A DNA stretch of 64,000 nt from Clostridiales bacterium (GTDB taxonomy: Bacteria > Bacillota > Clostridia > Christensenellales > UBA1242). A model generated the notes under the pieces. That model was not told the origin of the DNA. It worked only from the letters and a program-made list of their open reading frames with translations, and did not search any database. The stretch spans positions 519,421-583,420 of the forward strand of contig DOEE01000003.1 in NCBI GenBank assembly GCA_003524095.1, given 5' to 3'. The position numbers and the translations under genes are program-made. Shown piece by piece: positions 35,086 through 42,809 of this stretch; within the stretch, counting starts at the first letter, position 1; the number at the start of each line of letters is the position of its first letter.

Positions 35086-35463
35086 TTACAAAAGTTCATC
35101 TTTTGGAAATTCAACACCAAGAACATGAACATTAATTCTATTAATCTTGACATCAATCATTCCTGATAAACTGTTTTTGATGTTCTCTTGCACCCTGTAA
35201 GCGACTTCAGTTACATTATATCCAAAACAAACATTAATATAGACATCAACATTCATAGCATCTTTGTTATAAGAAACCTTAACACCTTCGTAGTAATTAT
35301 TGCTAAACCAACGCTTAAGCATTGAACTAAACTTGGTTACAATACTGCTAACTCCAGCAATCTCTTTGGTTGCCAAATTAATAACAGATAACACTATATT
35401 GCTACCATATGTAACATTGCCTTTGGCTTGTTTTTTGATATTGCTTTTATTATCGTACATCAT
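35086..35463 (-). CDS. Asp23/Gls24 family protein (YqhY-like)
   Basis: A 125-residue protein of the Asp23 fold: GNVTYGSNIVLSVINLATKEIAGVSSI at the start, a VDVYINVCFGYNVTEVAYRVQENIKNSL middle and a VNVHVxGVxF-type end (NRINVHVLGVEF). In Clostridia and Bacilli this paralogue sits just upstream of nusB and is linked to control of fatty-acid synthesis (YqhY) in B. subtilis; that role is not evident here. The promoter is at 35507-35535. Confidence 0.9.
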   Translation of the reverse strand: MMYDNKSNIKKQAKGNVTYGSNIVLSVINLATKEIAGVSSIVTKFSSMLKRWFSNNYYEGVKVSYNKDAMNVDVYINVCFGYNVTEVAYRVQENIKNSLSGMIDVKINRINVHVLGVEFPKDELL

Positions 35464-35506
35464 AATTCTATTTCCTTAACATTATAAATAACTTTTGCTT
35501 AATAAT

Positions 35507-35535
35507 AATATACCATAAAGTTTCAAATTATGCAA
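35507..35535 (-). promoter_or_regulatory. Sigma-A type promoter for the Asp23-nusB-xseAB-proS unit
   Basis: TTGCAT and TATATT on the minus strand are separated by 17 nt, between the spoIIIAH stop and the Asp23-family gene. Confidence 0.65.
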
Positions 35536-35569
35536 TTAGAAAAAATAGAATATTGTGTTAAATTTTCAC

Positions 35570-36085
35570 TTAAACTTCGGTGATTTTGATGCTATCAAAA
35601 GAATAATCAGAGTTGTTTCTTACTACATCAACAATTTGAGCCACCTCTGCATTAGTCAAACCATTGGTTTCAACAATTACATTAATTGTATTTGATGTTG
35701 CTGAAACAATAACTTCGCCAAATCCCTTTGCTTTGATAAGATTTTCAATTGTCATAATGCTATCCATGTTTGAGATAAGTTTAAGTCTTTCGGCTTCGGC
35801 ATTTGCTTTTGCTTCGGCGCTAGTAGTTTCGCTTGCAATAATAGCATCTAAATAAAGAATTTCTTGATTTCTTGTTTCTTTTCTATCTGTTCTATAGTTT
35901 GAAAAGAAGTTTGCAGATGTTTGAACATTTGCACTTGCTTGATTTGATGCTATGTTATTAAGATATATATTTACACCACCAGTAACTAATAGCAACAAAC
36001 AAAATGCACTAAGAATTATAATTTTTTTGGCTTTGCTAGATAATTTTTTATGAACTCTTTCTTTTTTTTCTTTCTTTTCTTTCAT
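35570..36085 (-). CDS. spoIIIAH: Stage III sporulation protein AH
   Basis: The mother-cell half of the SpoIIIAH-SpoIIQ channel crossing the two membranes around the forespore. The 171-residue protein has a basic Lys-rich N-terminus, one membrane segment (about 24-44), a helical stalk rich in Ala/Glu and a C-terminal ring-building domain of the YscJ/FliF type (GEVIVSATSNTINVIVETNGLTNAEVAQIVDVV). It is the last gene of spoIIIA. No clear terminator follows; the next gene's promoter lies 35 nt downstream. Confidence 0.93.
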   Translation of the reverse strand: MKEKKEKKERVHKKLSSKAKKIIILSAFCLLLLVTGGVNIYLNNIASNQASANVQTSANFFSNYRTDRKETRNQEILYLDAIIASETTSAEAKANAEAERLKLISNMDSIMTIENLIKAKGFGEVIVSATSNTINVIVETNGLTNAEVAQIVDVVRNNSDYSFDSIKITEV

Positions 36086-36099
36086 ATTTTAATTCTCCT

Positions 36100-36693
36100 T
36101 TAATTTCCTTTTAATACATTTATTTTGTCGGTTGAAATACCAAGTAAAGTGGATACTGAGTTTAGAATATCGAGTTTGATACTTATGTCATTTGCACCAC
36201 TAGAAACAACAATCACCCCCTTTACCTTAGGCAAAATTTCGGTAAGTATCAACGGACTAGTCGACCCATTTTTTCCAACTAAAATTGGGGATTCCGAACT
36301 AGTAGACGAAGTTATGCCGTTTGATGAATTGCTTACTTTGGTATCACTATCCATCGCATATTTAAGTTCGGGACTTCCGTCCAAACTTATCATTACTTTA
36401 ACCTGTCCTGCTCCTTTGACCTGAGACAAAACACCTTCAAGTTTTTGTTCCAAAGCCTGTGAGTACTCAAGAGACGTTAGATACACTTGACTGCTTGATA
36501 CACTGCTTGTCTTACTAGAACTTTTTTCACCACTTAGTTTCAAAAAAACTACTAAAGCAACTATGAAGATGATAATCAAAACTATAATTTTGAGATTTTT
36601 GCCACTAATAAAAGCAAATAGTCTAAATGGATTTTTTGTTTCTTGTGGTGTTTCTTTTTCAGAACTATTTAGACTAACAACTTCTTTATTCAT
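36100..36693 (-). CDS. spoIIIAG: Stage III sporulation protein AG
   Basis: A ring-forming component of the SpoIIIA-Q channel: one membrane segment (about 40-58) followed by an extracytoplasmic domain with QKLEGVLSQVKGAGQVKVMISLDGSPELKYA, matching the family, and a KGVIVVSSGAND segment. The ATG at 36693 lies 13 nt after AAGGAGA. An upstream ATG at 36720 has no ribosome-binding site and overlaps spoIIIAF more, so the exact start is uncertain (198 or 206 residues). Confidence 0.9.
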   Translation of the reverse strand: MNKEVVSLNSSEKETPQETKNPFRLFAFISGKNLKIIVLIIIFIVALVVFLKLSGEKSSSKTSSVSSSQVYLTSLEYSQALEQKLEGVLSQVKGAGQVKVMISLDGSPELKYAMDSDTKVSNSSNGITSSTSSESPILVGKNGSTSPLILTEILPKVKGVIVVSSGANDISIKLDILNSVSTLLGISTDKINVLKGN

Positions 36694-37144
36694 AAATAAT
36701 GATGTTCTCCTTATCAACATTTATAGTCTTCAAAATTAATTCTTCAATTACTTCATACTTATTTTTATGTTCTAAATCTTGGGATAGAACTATACTACTA
36801 ATATCTACAAATACATTTGATATGTAGTAGTCATTATCTTTCATTTTGCTATCAATTTCGACAGAAACCCCTATTATATTTTCATTTGAAAAAGTGTTTT
36901 CAAGTTTAAGTCTATAGTACTCATCTTTTGATTTTCTTATTTCTTCTTCAAGACTTATAAAACTCATGCTAGTCTGACTTAAACTACTTATGTCAATTTT
37001 AACCAACGGATAAATTAGCATTATCATTGCAAATATTCCAAAAATTGATTTACAAAAAGCATTAGTCTTTCCATTTGGATACACAAAATCAAGTAGTACC
37101 GCCAAAAACACAACACCTATTACACTAAGCAACCAAGCACTCAC
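36686..37144 (-). CDS. spoIIIAF: Stage III sporulation protein AF (GTG start)
   Basis: A small membrane protein of the channel complex. The 152 residues hold two N-terminal membrane helices (ASP-type LLSVIGVVFLAVLLDFVYPNG and KSIFGIFAMIMLIYPLV) and a C-terminal extracytoplasmic domain. The start is GTG with AGGAG 7 nt upstream. The conserved pattern of two helices with a PNGK turn is typical of SpoIIIAF. Confidence 0.9.
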   Translation of the reverse strand: MSAWLLSVIGVVFLAVLLDFVYPNGKTNAFCKSIFGIFAMIMLIYPLVKIDISSLSQTSMSFISLEEEIRKSKDEYYRLKLENTFSNENIIGVSVEIDSKMKDNDYYISNVFVDISSIVLSQDLEHKNKYEVIEELILKTINVDKENIIIYE

Positions 37145-37154
37145 TTTAATCTCC

Positions 37155-38363
37155 TTACAAAATATTTGCTGTACACATAATAAGAGAAATTGTAATTATG
37201 TACATAAAACTCACTCCAATTATAAGAACAATTGGCAAAATTAAAATTTTGTTGCAATCACCTAGAAACTTGCAAATTTTGGAGTTCCCAGTAATTTGTA
37301 AAATTCCACTACTCAATTGAAGTGCCAGTTTGTATACAATTATCATAATAATCGGCGAAAGAATTGAAATAATCAAAATCAGAACACCAACTAAACCAAT
37401 TGAATTTTTGACAAGGGTTGCACCCAAAACAAAAAAATCCATTCCGTCAGATACATATGAACCAATAATTGGAATATAACTTTTCATTGCAAATTTTGTC
37501 GCCTTGATGCTTACACTATCAAATTTGCCAGCAGTAATCCCCTGAATACTCAAAAAACCCGTAAATAATGTAAATATAATCCCAATACTCCATTTGAATG
37601 TTGACATCAAAAACCCGTTTAGTTTATCAAATTTAATAGTGTCAGTTAAATTCCCTAAAATAGTAAGTACAAAAATAATTATAAATAATGGATACAAAAA
37701 TTTATCAAAAACAACACTTACAAGCGTTGAAAGAATTGCGACAAGCGGATTATAAATTGAAATCGACGAAACAGAACCGATTGTTCCCAAAAGTGTAATT
37801 AGTATTGGAAAAACAATCTGCATCTGTGTAAGAATTGAGTTTAGTGTTTTATTAGTAGTTCCAAGTATCCCCTTAAAAGATATTAAAACCACTAAAATTG
37901 CAACAGACAAGAATATAAAATTTGTAGTGTTCTCAACTCCAGAAGTATTAGATTTAAGATTGCCTACAACATTGCTAAGTAGTCCAATTGCAACTAAAGT
38001 AAAAATAAAAGGCAAAACACTCTTAATATTTCCAAAAACTACACCTAAGAAAGCGGATAACATGCTTGAATAATTTGTTGAATACTCACCTTTGAGAATA
38101 CTCTCAATTCTCTCTCTAACAGATACATTAAATATAGAGTTATTTCCTAGTTCGTCCACCAAGTTTTGCATCTCATCAAGATTAACTCCGTCGAGTACTC
38201 CCATAACTCCTGCCGACAAATCACTAAGATTATCGCTTGAATTAGAAGCCGAAACGAATGTATCAAATTTAAAAGTTGAAAGCAAAGCAAGTATAAGCAA
38301 CACAATAATCAACAAGAATTTTTTTCGATTATTAAATTTATACAAGAATTTTTTGAATTTCAT
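37155..38363 (-). CDS. spoIIIAE: Stage III sporulation protein AE
   Basis: The largest membrane component of the SpoIIIA complex. The 402 residues comprise an N-terminal signal-like segment (about 13-38), a soluble stretch and at least seven membrane helices. Family-typical segments are KSYIPIIGSYVSDGMDFFVLGATLVKNSIG and the preceding GITAGKFDSVSIKATKFA. Its ATG shares one base with the spoIIIAD stop (TAATG). Confidence 0.93.
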   Translation of the reverse strand: MKFKKFLYKFNNRKKFLLIIVLLILALLSTFKFDTFVSASNSSDNLSDLSAGVMGVLDGVNLDEMQNLVDELGNNSIFNVSVRERIESILKGEYSTNYSSMLSAFLGVVFGNIKSVLPFIFTLVAIGLLSNVVGNLKSNTSGVENTTNFIFLSVAILVVLISFKGILGTTNKTLNSILTQMQIVFPILITLLGTIGSVSSISIYNPLVAILSTLVSVVFDKFLYPLFIIIFVLTILGNLTDTIKFDKLNGFLMSTFKWSIGIIFTLFTGFLSIQGITAGKFDSVSIKATKFAMKSYIPIIGSYVSDGMDFFVLGATLVKNSIGLVGVLILIISILSPIIMIIVYKLALQLSSGILQITGNSKICKFLGDCNKILILPIVLIIGVSFMYIITISLIMCTANIL

Positions 38364-38746
38364 TAAATTAATTCCAAAACCATATTAAATAAATTTGTAA
38401 TTATCGGCAGACTCATCGAAAAAATTAAAATTTTGCCTGCAAGAACTATTTTGTCAGCAATTGAACTATTTCCACTATCGTTACAAATGCTAGCAGAAAA
38501 CTCTATTAAATAACCAACGCCAATAATTTTGAGTAAAGTTGAAAACATTACATTATCTACACCCGTTCTATCTACAATAGTTTTGAAATATTCAAAGATA
38601 GACTGAACACCACTTAAAATATACATAACCAAAATTATGCTTCCAACAATCACACAAATAAGAGAATACTCGGGCTTAATATTTTTGAGAAGAACAGTCA
38701 AAACTGAGAGAATTATGCCCAAAACAATTATTTTTGCAAATTCCAA
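38363..38746 (-). CDS. spoIIIAD: Stage III sporulation protein AD (TTG start)
   Basis: A 127-residue membrane protein with an alternation of hydrophobic helices and the signature TLLKIIGVGYLIEFSASICNDSGNSSIADKIVLAGK-type stretch. The start is TTG, supported by AGGGG 6 nt upstream and by agreement of MEFAKIIVLGIILSV with family N-termini. It is paired with spoIIIAC, a shorter paralogue. Confidence 0.92.
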   Translation of the reverse strand: MEFAKIIVLGIILSVLTVLLKNIKPEYSLICVIVGSIILVMYILSGVQSIFEYFKTIVDRTGVDNVMFSTLLKIIGVGYLIEFSASICNDSGNSSIADKIVLAGKILIFSMSLPIITNLFNMVLELI

Positions 38747-38755
38747 ATCAAACCC

Positions 38756-38953
38756 CTAATAAATTGAAAATAACGACTTAACTGTTGTAAATAAGTCGCT
38801 TATCATATTAACAACACTAAATAAAACTACTATAATTCCAGCCAAGGTTACAAAAGTTGCTATTTCTTCCTTTCCAGCAATTTTGAGAATCTGATTAATA
38901 ACTGCTGTAAGTATTCCTATTGCCGCTATTTTAAATATAATTTCAATATCCAT
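38756..38953 (-). CDS. spoIIIAC: Stage III sporulation protein AC
   Basis: A 65-residue protein with two membrane helices: DIEIIFKIAAIGILTAVINQILK then EEIATFVTLAGIIVVLFSVV. Size and the KxAGKEE turn are typical of SpoIIIAC. ATG with an AGAAAAAATG context and GGAG upstream. Confidence 0.93.
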   Translation of the reverse strand: MDIEIIFKIAAIGILTAVINQILKIAGKEEIATFVTLAGIIVVLFSVVNMISDLFTTVKSLFSIY

Positions 38954-38966
38954 TTTTTCTCCAAAT

Positions 38967-39416
38967 TTAGATTAAAAGAATACAAACAATTAGTCCAAGC
39001 CCTATAATTAATTTAAAGTACACAGTAGCTTTTGACTTCATTTCGTCTTTAGATTTGTTAGACAAGTCTTCAAAGATATTTAAATAATAATCAATATTAT
39101 TTAATTCAAAAGTTACATCACCACGACCCAGACTTTCAAAAAAATCATTAATTGTTTTTTTGTTATCCTTGGGAAGCAGTTTTGAAAGTCTATTGCGGTT
39201 ATTTATAAAATATCTTGAACTTTGACTTATATTTGGATAACAATCGTTTAGCAGTTCATTTATATTTTTTTTGTTAAAAGAGATATTATTTTTAAAATAT
39301 TTGCACAAGTAAACTATATCAAAAAAAAGTTTTTGTTTGTATAAGTAATACATGTATACGATTATGCCAAAAATAACAAATAGACTAAATAAAATAATTA
39401 ATAAAAAAAATTTCAT
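38967..39416 (-). CDS. spoIIIAB: Stage III sporulation protein AB, divergent
   Basis: A 149-residue protein with a membrane helix at each end (about 2-25 and 131-149) and a helical cytoplasmic middle containing LGRGDVTFEL, a match to the family's LGxSD segment. Sequence conservation is low; the call relies mainly on this architecture and position between AA and AC. Its ATG overlaps the spoIIIAA stop codon. Confidence 0.85.
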   Translation of the reverse strand: MKFFLLIILFSLFVIFGIIVYMYYLYKQKLFFDIVYLCKYFKNNISFNKKNINELLNDCYPNISQSSRYFINNRNRLSKLLPKDNKKTINDFFESLGRGDVTFELNNIDYYLNIFEDLSNKSKDEMKSKATVYFKLIIGLGLIVCILLI

Positions 39417-40327
39417 TATACACCAATTAAGTTTAAATTTTCGTTATAAATTCCTTCAACTGTTCCCACTCCATCGGCATTTGAAAGCACTATATATCTT
39501 TCGAACAAACATTTTTTAACGATGTTTTCAAAACTAGGCTTGTTTTTAAGGTCTTTTATTGACCCCGCATGCAAAGTTGCAATAACTTTGACTCCACTAG
39601 TCAATGCGTTTTCTATAATATCCATATCTTTTTCAATATTAATTTCATCTGTAAAAACAACGTCCGGTTTCATGCTTCTTATTCCATTAGTAAATCCAAA
39701 TTCCTTGGAACAATTTGAATAAATATCAACATTATCTAGTTTTCTAAAGTCATTTCCGTCAAAAATATTTGCAATTTCACATCTTTCATCAACAATCAGT
39801 AAGTTAAGTAGATTTTCCCTATTTGAAATCTGATAAATCAAATCTCTAAGATATGTTGTTTTCCCCGCACCCGGCGAAGAAATTATTAGAGTACTTTTGA
39901 CTTGATTGCCACTAACGACATATGGATAAATATTTAAACTGCAATTCTTCAAAAAGTGCGGAAATCTAAAGTTAAGCGAAGATATATTTTTGAGTGTTTT
40001 GAGTTTACCATCTACTGAAACTGTTTCGCCACAAACACCAACTCTAATTCCGCCCGACAAAGACACAAAGCCTTCAATTAATTGGTCATTGATTGTATAC
40101 ATTGAGTTATTAGAAATTCTATTTAAAATTGCTTGAAGTTCGGAAATACTAGTTTTAACTGCTTCGCTAGAACTTTTGCTAAGAGATTCAGGACTTAAAT
40201 AATAGTTTTCGCCACGAATACTAACAACAGTTGGACTATCCGCTCTAAGCCTTAATTCGCACAAACTATTATATGGAATCTTATCAAGCGCAAGAGAAAT
40301 TTTTGTTGGCAAAATATTATTTAACAT
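39416..40327 (-). CDS. spoIIIAA: Stage III sporulation protein AA (secretion-type ATPase)
   Basis: A cytoplasmic ATPase related to GspE-type secretion motors, thought to power the SpoIIIA-Q channel. The 303-residue protein has Walker A IISSPGAGKTTYLRDL (148-163), an LIVDERCEIAN Walker B-like motif, DVVFTDEI and VIATLHAGS. It is the first gene of spoIIIAA-AH. The Shine-Dalgarno is GGGGGTG, 4 nt from the ATG. Confidence 0.95.
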   Translation of the reverse strand: MLNNILPTKISLALDKIPYNSLCELRLRADSPTVVSIRGENYYLSPESLSKSSSEAVKTSISELQAILNRISNNSMYTINDQLIEGFVSLSGGIRVGVCGETVSVDGKLKTLKNISSLNFRFPHFLKNCSLNIYPYVVSGNQVKSTLIISSPGAGKTTYLRDLIYQISNRENLLNLLIVDERCEIANIFDGNDFRKLDNVDIYSNCSKEFGFTNGIRSMKPDVVFTDEINIEKDMDIIENALTSGVKVIATLHAGSIKDLKNKPSFENIVKKCLFERYIVLSNADGVGTVEGIYNENLNLIGV

Positions 40328-40391
40328 ATAGCACCCCCTTTTTTCTTATGTTTATTTTTGAAAATTCAAGATTATATTAAATACAAAAAAA

Positions 40392-40416
40392 GTATGTCAA
40401 CAAAATTTTGACATAC
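40392..40416 (-). terminator. Intrinsic terminator upstream of spoIIIAA
   Basis: A perfect 9-bp stem (GTATGTCAA with TTGACATAC), 7-nt loop, followed by TTTTTTT on the minus strand. It lies about 140 nt after the endonuclease IV gene and insulates spoIIIA from it. Confidence 0.8.
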
Positions 40417-40454
40417 CTAATAAAACTACAAAATGTAGCATAATTTTATTAATT

Positions 40455-40480
40455 TTTACACTTTTTAGATTAAGTGTAAA
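40455..40480 (-). repeat. Second hairpin upstream of spoIIIAA
   Basis: A perfect 9-bp inverted repeat (TTTACACTT with AAGTGTAAA) and 8-nt loop, without a convincing T-run. It could be a processing or regulatory structure in the 3' region of the endonuclease IV transcript. Confidence 0.6.
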
Positions 40481-40558
40481 TTTATATGTATAAGATGAGA
40501 AATTAAATATAATTATTGATGCTAAATCGTTTAATAACAAATTATCTGCACAATTATT

Positions 40559-41404
40559 TTAAACTTTTTCATAAATGGACTTGAGTCTAATGGCATCTCT
40601 TCCCATATACTCTCTACTTTCACAAATTACAACACAGTTTAAATCATAATCTTTGAGAACTTTTGCAAGTGGCTCAAATTCTGGTCCATAAACTTGGTCA
40701 TCAAGTGTTAAGTGTTTGATTTCGCCTTTGTCACCATATTCAATTTTGCTAAAATGAATATGAGAAATTTTCGTGCGTTCCAATCCGATTACCTGAATAC
40801 TTTTGTCAATAATCTTTTTGTAATCGTCATATGTTTTGAGACTGCCACCCGTCAAAGCATTAATGTGACCAAAGTCAAAGGTTGGAATAAATTTGTCAAA
40901 AATTGTACAAAAGTCAAGAATTTCATCAACAGTTCCAATTTGCATAGACTTTCCCATAGTCTCCAAACAAACATACATGTCATCATAGCCATTCTCAATT
41001 ATCTTGTCTTTGAGAATGTTTAGTCGCTTTTTGGTGAGTGCTATCGCTTCTTCACGTGTCATTTTCCCTTGAGACGCTGGATGAACAACAAGTTGATTTC
41101 CACCAATTAATCTTAATTTTCTAAGACTCTCCAAGACATATCCATAACTTTTTTCTGCCATTTCATCAGTTGGGGTTGCAAAATTAATATAGTAAGGCGC
41201 ATGGATTGAGATAGTAATTCCATATTTTTTCATTTCTTCGCCGATTTTTATAGCAGTTTCATCTGGCAAAGTAAAGCCCTTGCCAAAAGAATACTCATAA
41301 GCATCAAGCCCATGTGCATTAAGCCACTTAGGTGCTTCGATAGTCCTTTTGAAACCTTCGTCATAGAATGTTTTGCAATTTCCCGCTGGGCCAAATTTAA
41401 TCAT
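40559..41404 (-). CDS. nfo: Endonuclease IV-type AP endonuclease
   Basis: A TIM-barrel enzyme cutting DNA at abasic sites. The 281-residue protein shows metal-site segments of the family in order: SIHAPYYINF, LVVHPASQGK, CLETMGK (the Glu), PTFDFGHINAL, SHIHFSK and VICESREY. The length is normal. It follows truB by 2 nt and thus joins the truB unit, in the position where ribF often lies in other Firmicutes. Confidence 0.92.
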   Translation of the reverse strand: MIKFGPAGNCKTFYDEGFKRTIEAPKWLNAHGLDAYEYSFGKGFTLPDETAIKIGEEMKKYGITISIHAPYYINFATPTDEMAEKSYGYVLESLRKLRLIGGNQLVVHPASQGKMTREEAIALTKKRLNILKDKIIENGYDDMYVCLETMGKSMQIGTVDEILDFCTIFDKFIPTFDFGHINALTGGSLKTYDDYKKIIDKSIQVIGLERTKISHIHFSKIEYGDKGEIKHLTLDDQVYGPEFEPLAKVLKDYDLNCVVICESREYMGRDAIRLKSIYEKV

Positions 41405-41406
41405 AA

Positions 41407-42324
41407 TTATTCCTTTAGAAATGTGTCTAATTTAAGTTGATTTTCTCTAGGCTTTGCGATGCCTAAAATCTCCCCATTATATAACACAAATGTATTCTTA
41501 TTAATTTTTTCCGACTTAACAAACTTTCCATTTATCAAATCATGATATGTCTCTTTATCAATATTTATTATATCATAATCCTTCAAAACTTGCAAAGGCG
41601 AAAGCATGAAGTCATTTAAATTTCCATTTAACAAGTCTTCAAGTTTAATAGAGTTATCCATATTGAATAACCCCAAATCAAATCTTTCCAAAAAACTCAT
41701 CGTTGCATAAGTCCCAAGTAGTTTTGCCAAATCCCTGCCTATAGCTCTAATATAAGTACCCGAACTGCATGCAACTTCGAATTCATATCTGAATTTGGAT
41801 ATTTTTTTTGTAAGAATTAGTTTGTAAATTTCAATTTCTTTGGGTTTTAATTCAAATTCGATACCAGCTCTTGCAAGATTGTATGCTCTCTCGCCAGATA
41901 CATTCTTTGCACTAAATTTTGGTGGAACTTGGCTAATTTTTCCAACTAATTGATTTAATTTGGATTTAATTAGTTTCTCCGAAATCTCAAAACTTGAAAA
42001 GTTTATTTTGTTATAAAATTCTTCGTTAATAACATCTTGACTAGATACTATATCAATTTGAGAATTGGTTATCTTTCCAGTAATATCGAGAGTATCGGTC
42101 TCATATCCAAAATCAAATATAACCCTATAAGATTTTGTTTTGGACAACATATAATCAAATAACCTTGTTGCTTTCCCCACTCCCAAAGGAAGAAGTCCGC
42201 AAGCCATGGGGTCAAGTGTTCCCATATGCCCAATTTTTTTGAGTCCAAACTTCTTTTTAACCTTTTGAACTACAGCATTGCTGGTCATTCCACTAGGTTT
42301 GTATATATTTAAAAATCCTATCAT
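41407..42324 (-). CDS. truB: tRNA pseudouridine(55) synthase TruB
   Basis: It makes pseudouridine 55 in the T-loop of tRNAs. The 305-residue protein has the catalytic aspartate in GHMGTLDPMACGLLPLGVGKATR, the MTSNAVVQKVK start, VPPKFSAKNVSGERAYNLAR and CSSGTYIRAIGRDLAK. In many Firmicutes nrnA lies between rbfA and truB; here that gap holds only a hairpin and a promoter. Confidence 0.97.
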   Translation of the reverse strand: MIGFLNIYKPSGMTSNAVVQKVKKKFGLKKIGHMGTLDPMACGLLPLGVGKATRLFDYMLSKTKSYRVIFDFGYETDTLDITGKITNSQIDIVSSQDVINEEFYNKINFSSFEISEKLIKSKLNQLVGKISQVPPKFSAKNVSGERAYNLARAGIEFELKPKEIEIYKLILTKKISKFRYEFEVACSSGTYIRAIGRDLAKLLGTYATMSFLERFDLGLFNMDNSIKLEDLLNGNLNDFMLSPLQVLKDYDIINIDKETYHDLINGKFVKSEKINKNTFVLYNGEILGIAKPRENQLKLDTFLKE

Positions 42325-42353
42325 TTTAATTCACCCTTAATGTCTCTTCTAAA

Positions 42354-42382
42354 ATAATACCCAAAAAAACAAAAAATAGCAA
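42354..42382 (-). promoter_or_regulatory. Possible promoter for truB-nfo
   Basis: TTGCTA and TATTAT on the minus strand with a 17-nt spacer that overlaps the end of the rbfA terminator. About 25 nt of leader before truB. Confidence 0.5.
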
Positions 42383-42443
42383 CCACATAAATGAACTTCA
42401 AAATTAAATATTTTTAGTTCAGTAATTTTTTGGGTTACTATTT
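42374..42443 (-). terminator. Two-tier hairpin terminator after rbfA
   Basis: The outer stem AAATAGTAACC pairs with GGTTGCTATTT (10 of 11). It encloses an inner hairpin based on GAACT/AGTTC, and T-rich sequence follows on the minus strand. It starts about 9 nt after the rbfA stop. Confidence 0.65.
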
Positions 42444-42451
42444 CAATTTAA

Positions 42452-42802
42452 TTAATTGTTTCTATCTTCGTTAATTTTGTTGATTGTTTCATCAATTTTG
42501 CTACCATATGCAAAACTTTCATCAAGATAAAATGTAAGGAATGGAACTTTTCTCAAATCAACAGCACGTGCAAGTTCACGTCTAATAAATCCTGCACTAT
42601 GTTTTATTTGATTAAAGACTTCGTCCTTAGTATCTTCTTCAAAAATGCTAAGATAGACTTTGCATTGATCCAAATCAGCAGTTGTATCAACTTTGGTAAC
42701 AGTGATAAGACCTTTGATAAGTGGATTTTTGATTTCATTTGCAATAATATAACTAATAGCCTTTTGAATTTCGCTATTAACTCTCAAAATTCTTTCGCTC
42801 AT
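42452..42802 (-). CDS. rbfA: 30S ribosome-binding factor A
   Basis: A single KH-like domain protein for late 16S rRNA maturation. The 116-residue protein has RILRVNSEIQKAISYIIANEI, the TVTKVDTTADLDQCKVYLSIF strand-helix and GFIRRELARAVDLRKVPFLTFYLDES. It lies 7 nt after infB, the conserved infB-rbfA pair. Confidence 0.97.
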   Translation of the reverse strand: MSERILRVNSEIQKAISYIIANEIKNPLIKGLITVTKVDTTADLDQCKVYLSIFEEDTKDEVFNQIKHSAGFIRRELARAVDLRKVPFLTFYLDESFAYGSKIDETINKINEDRNN

Positions 42803-42809
42803 ATTACTC

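Noticed and set aside
40328..40390. Sigma-E promoter for spoIIIA
   Set aside because: No pair of -35 (kmATAww) and -10 (CATAxxxT) with 13-15 nt spacing was convincing, although one is expected from knowledge of the operon.
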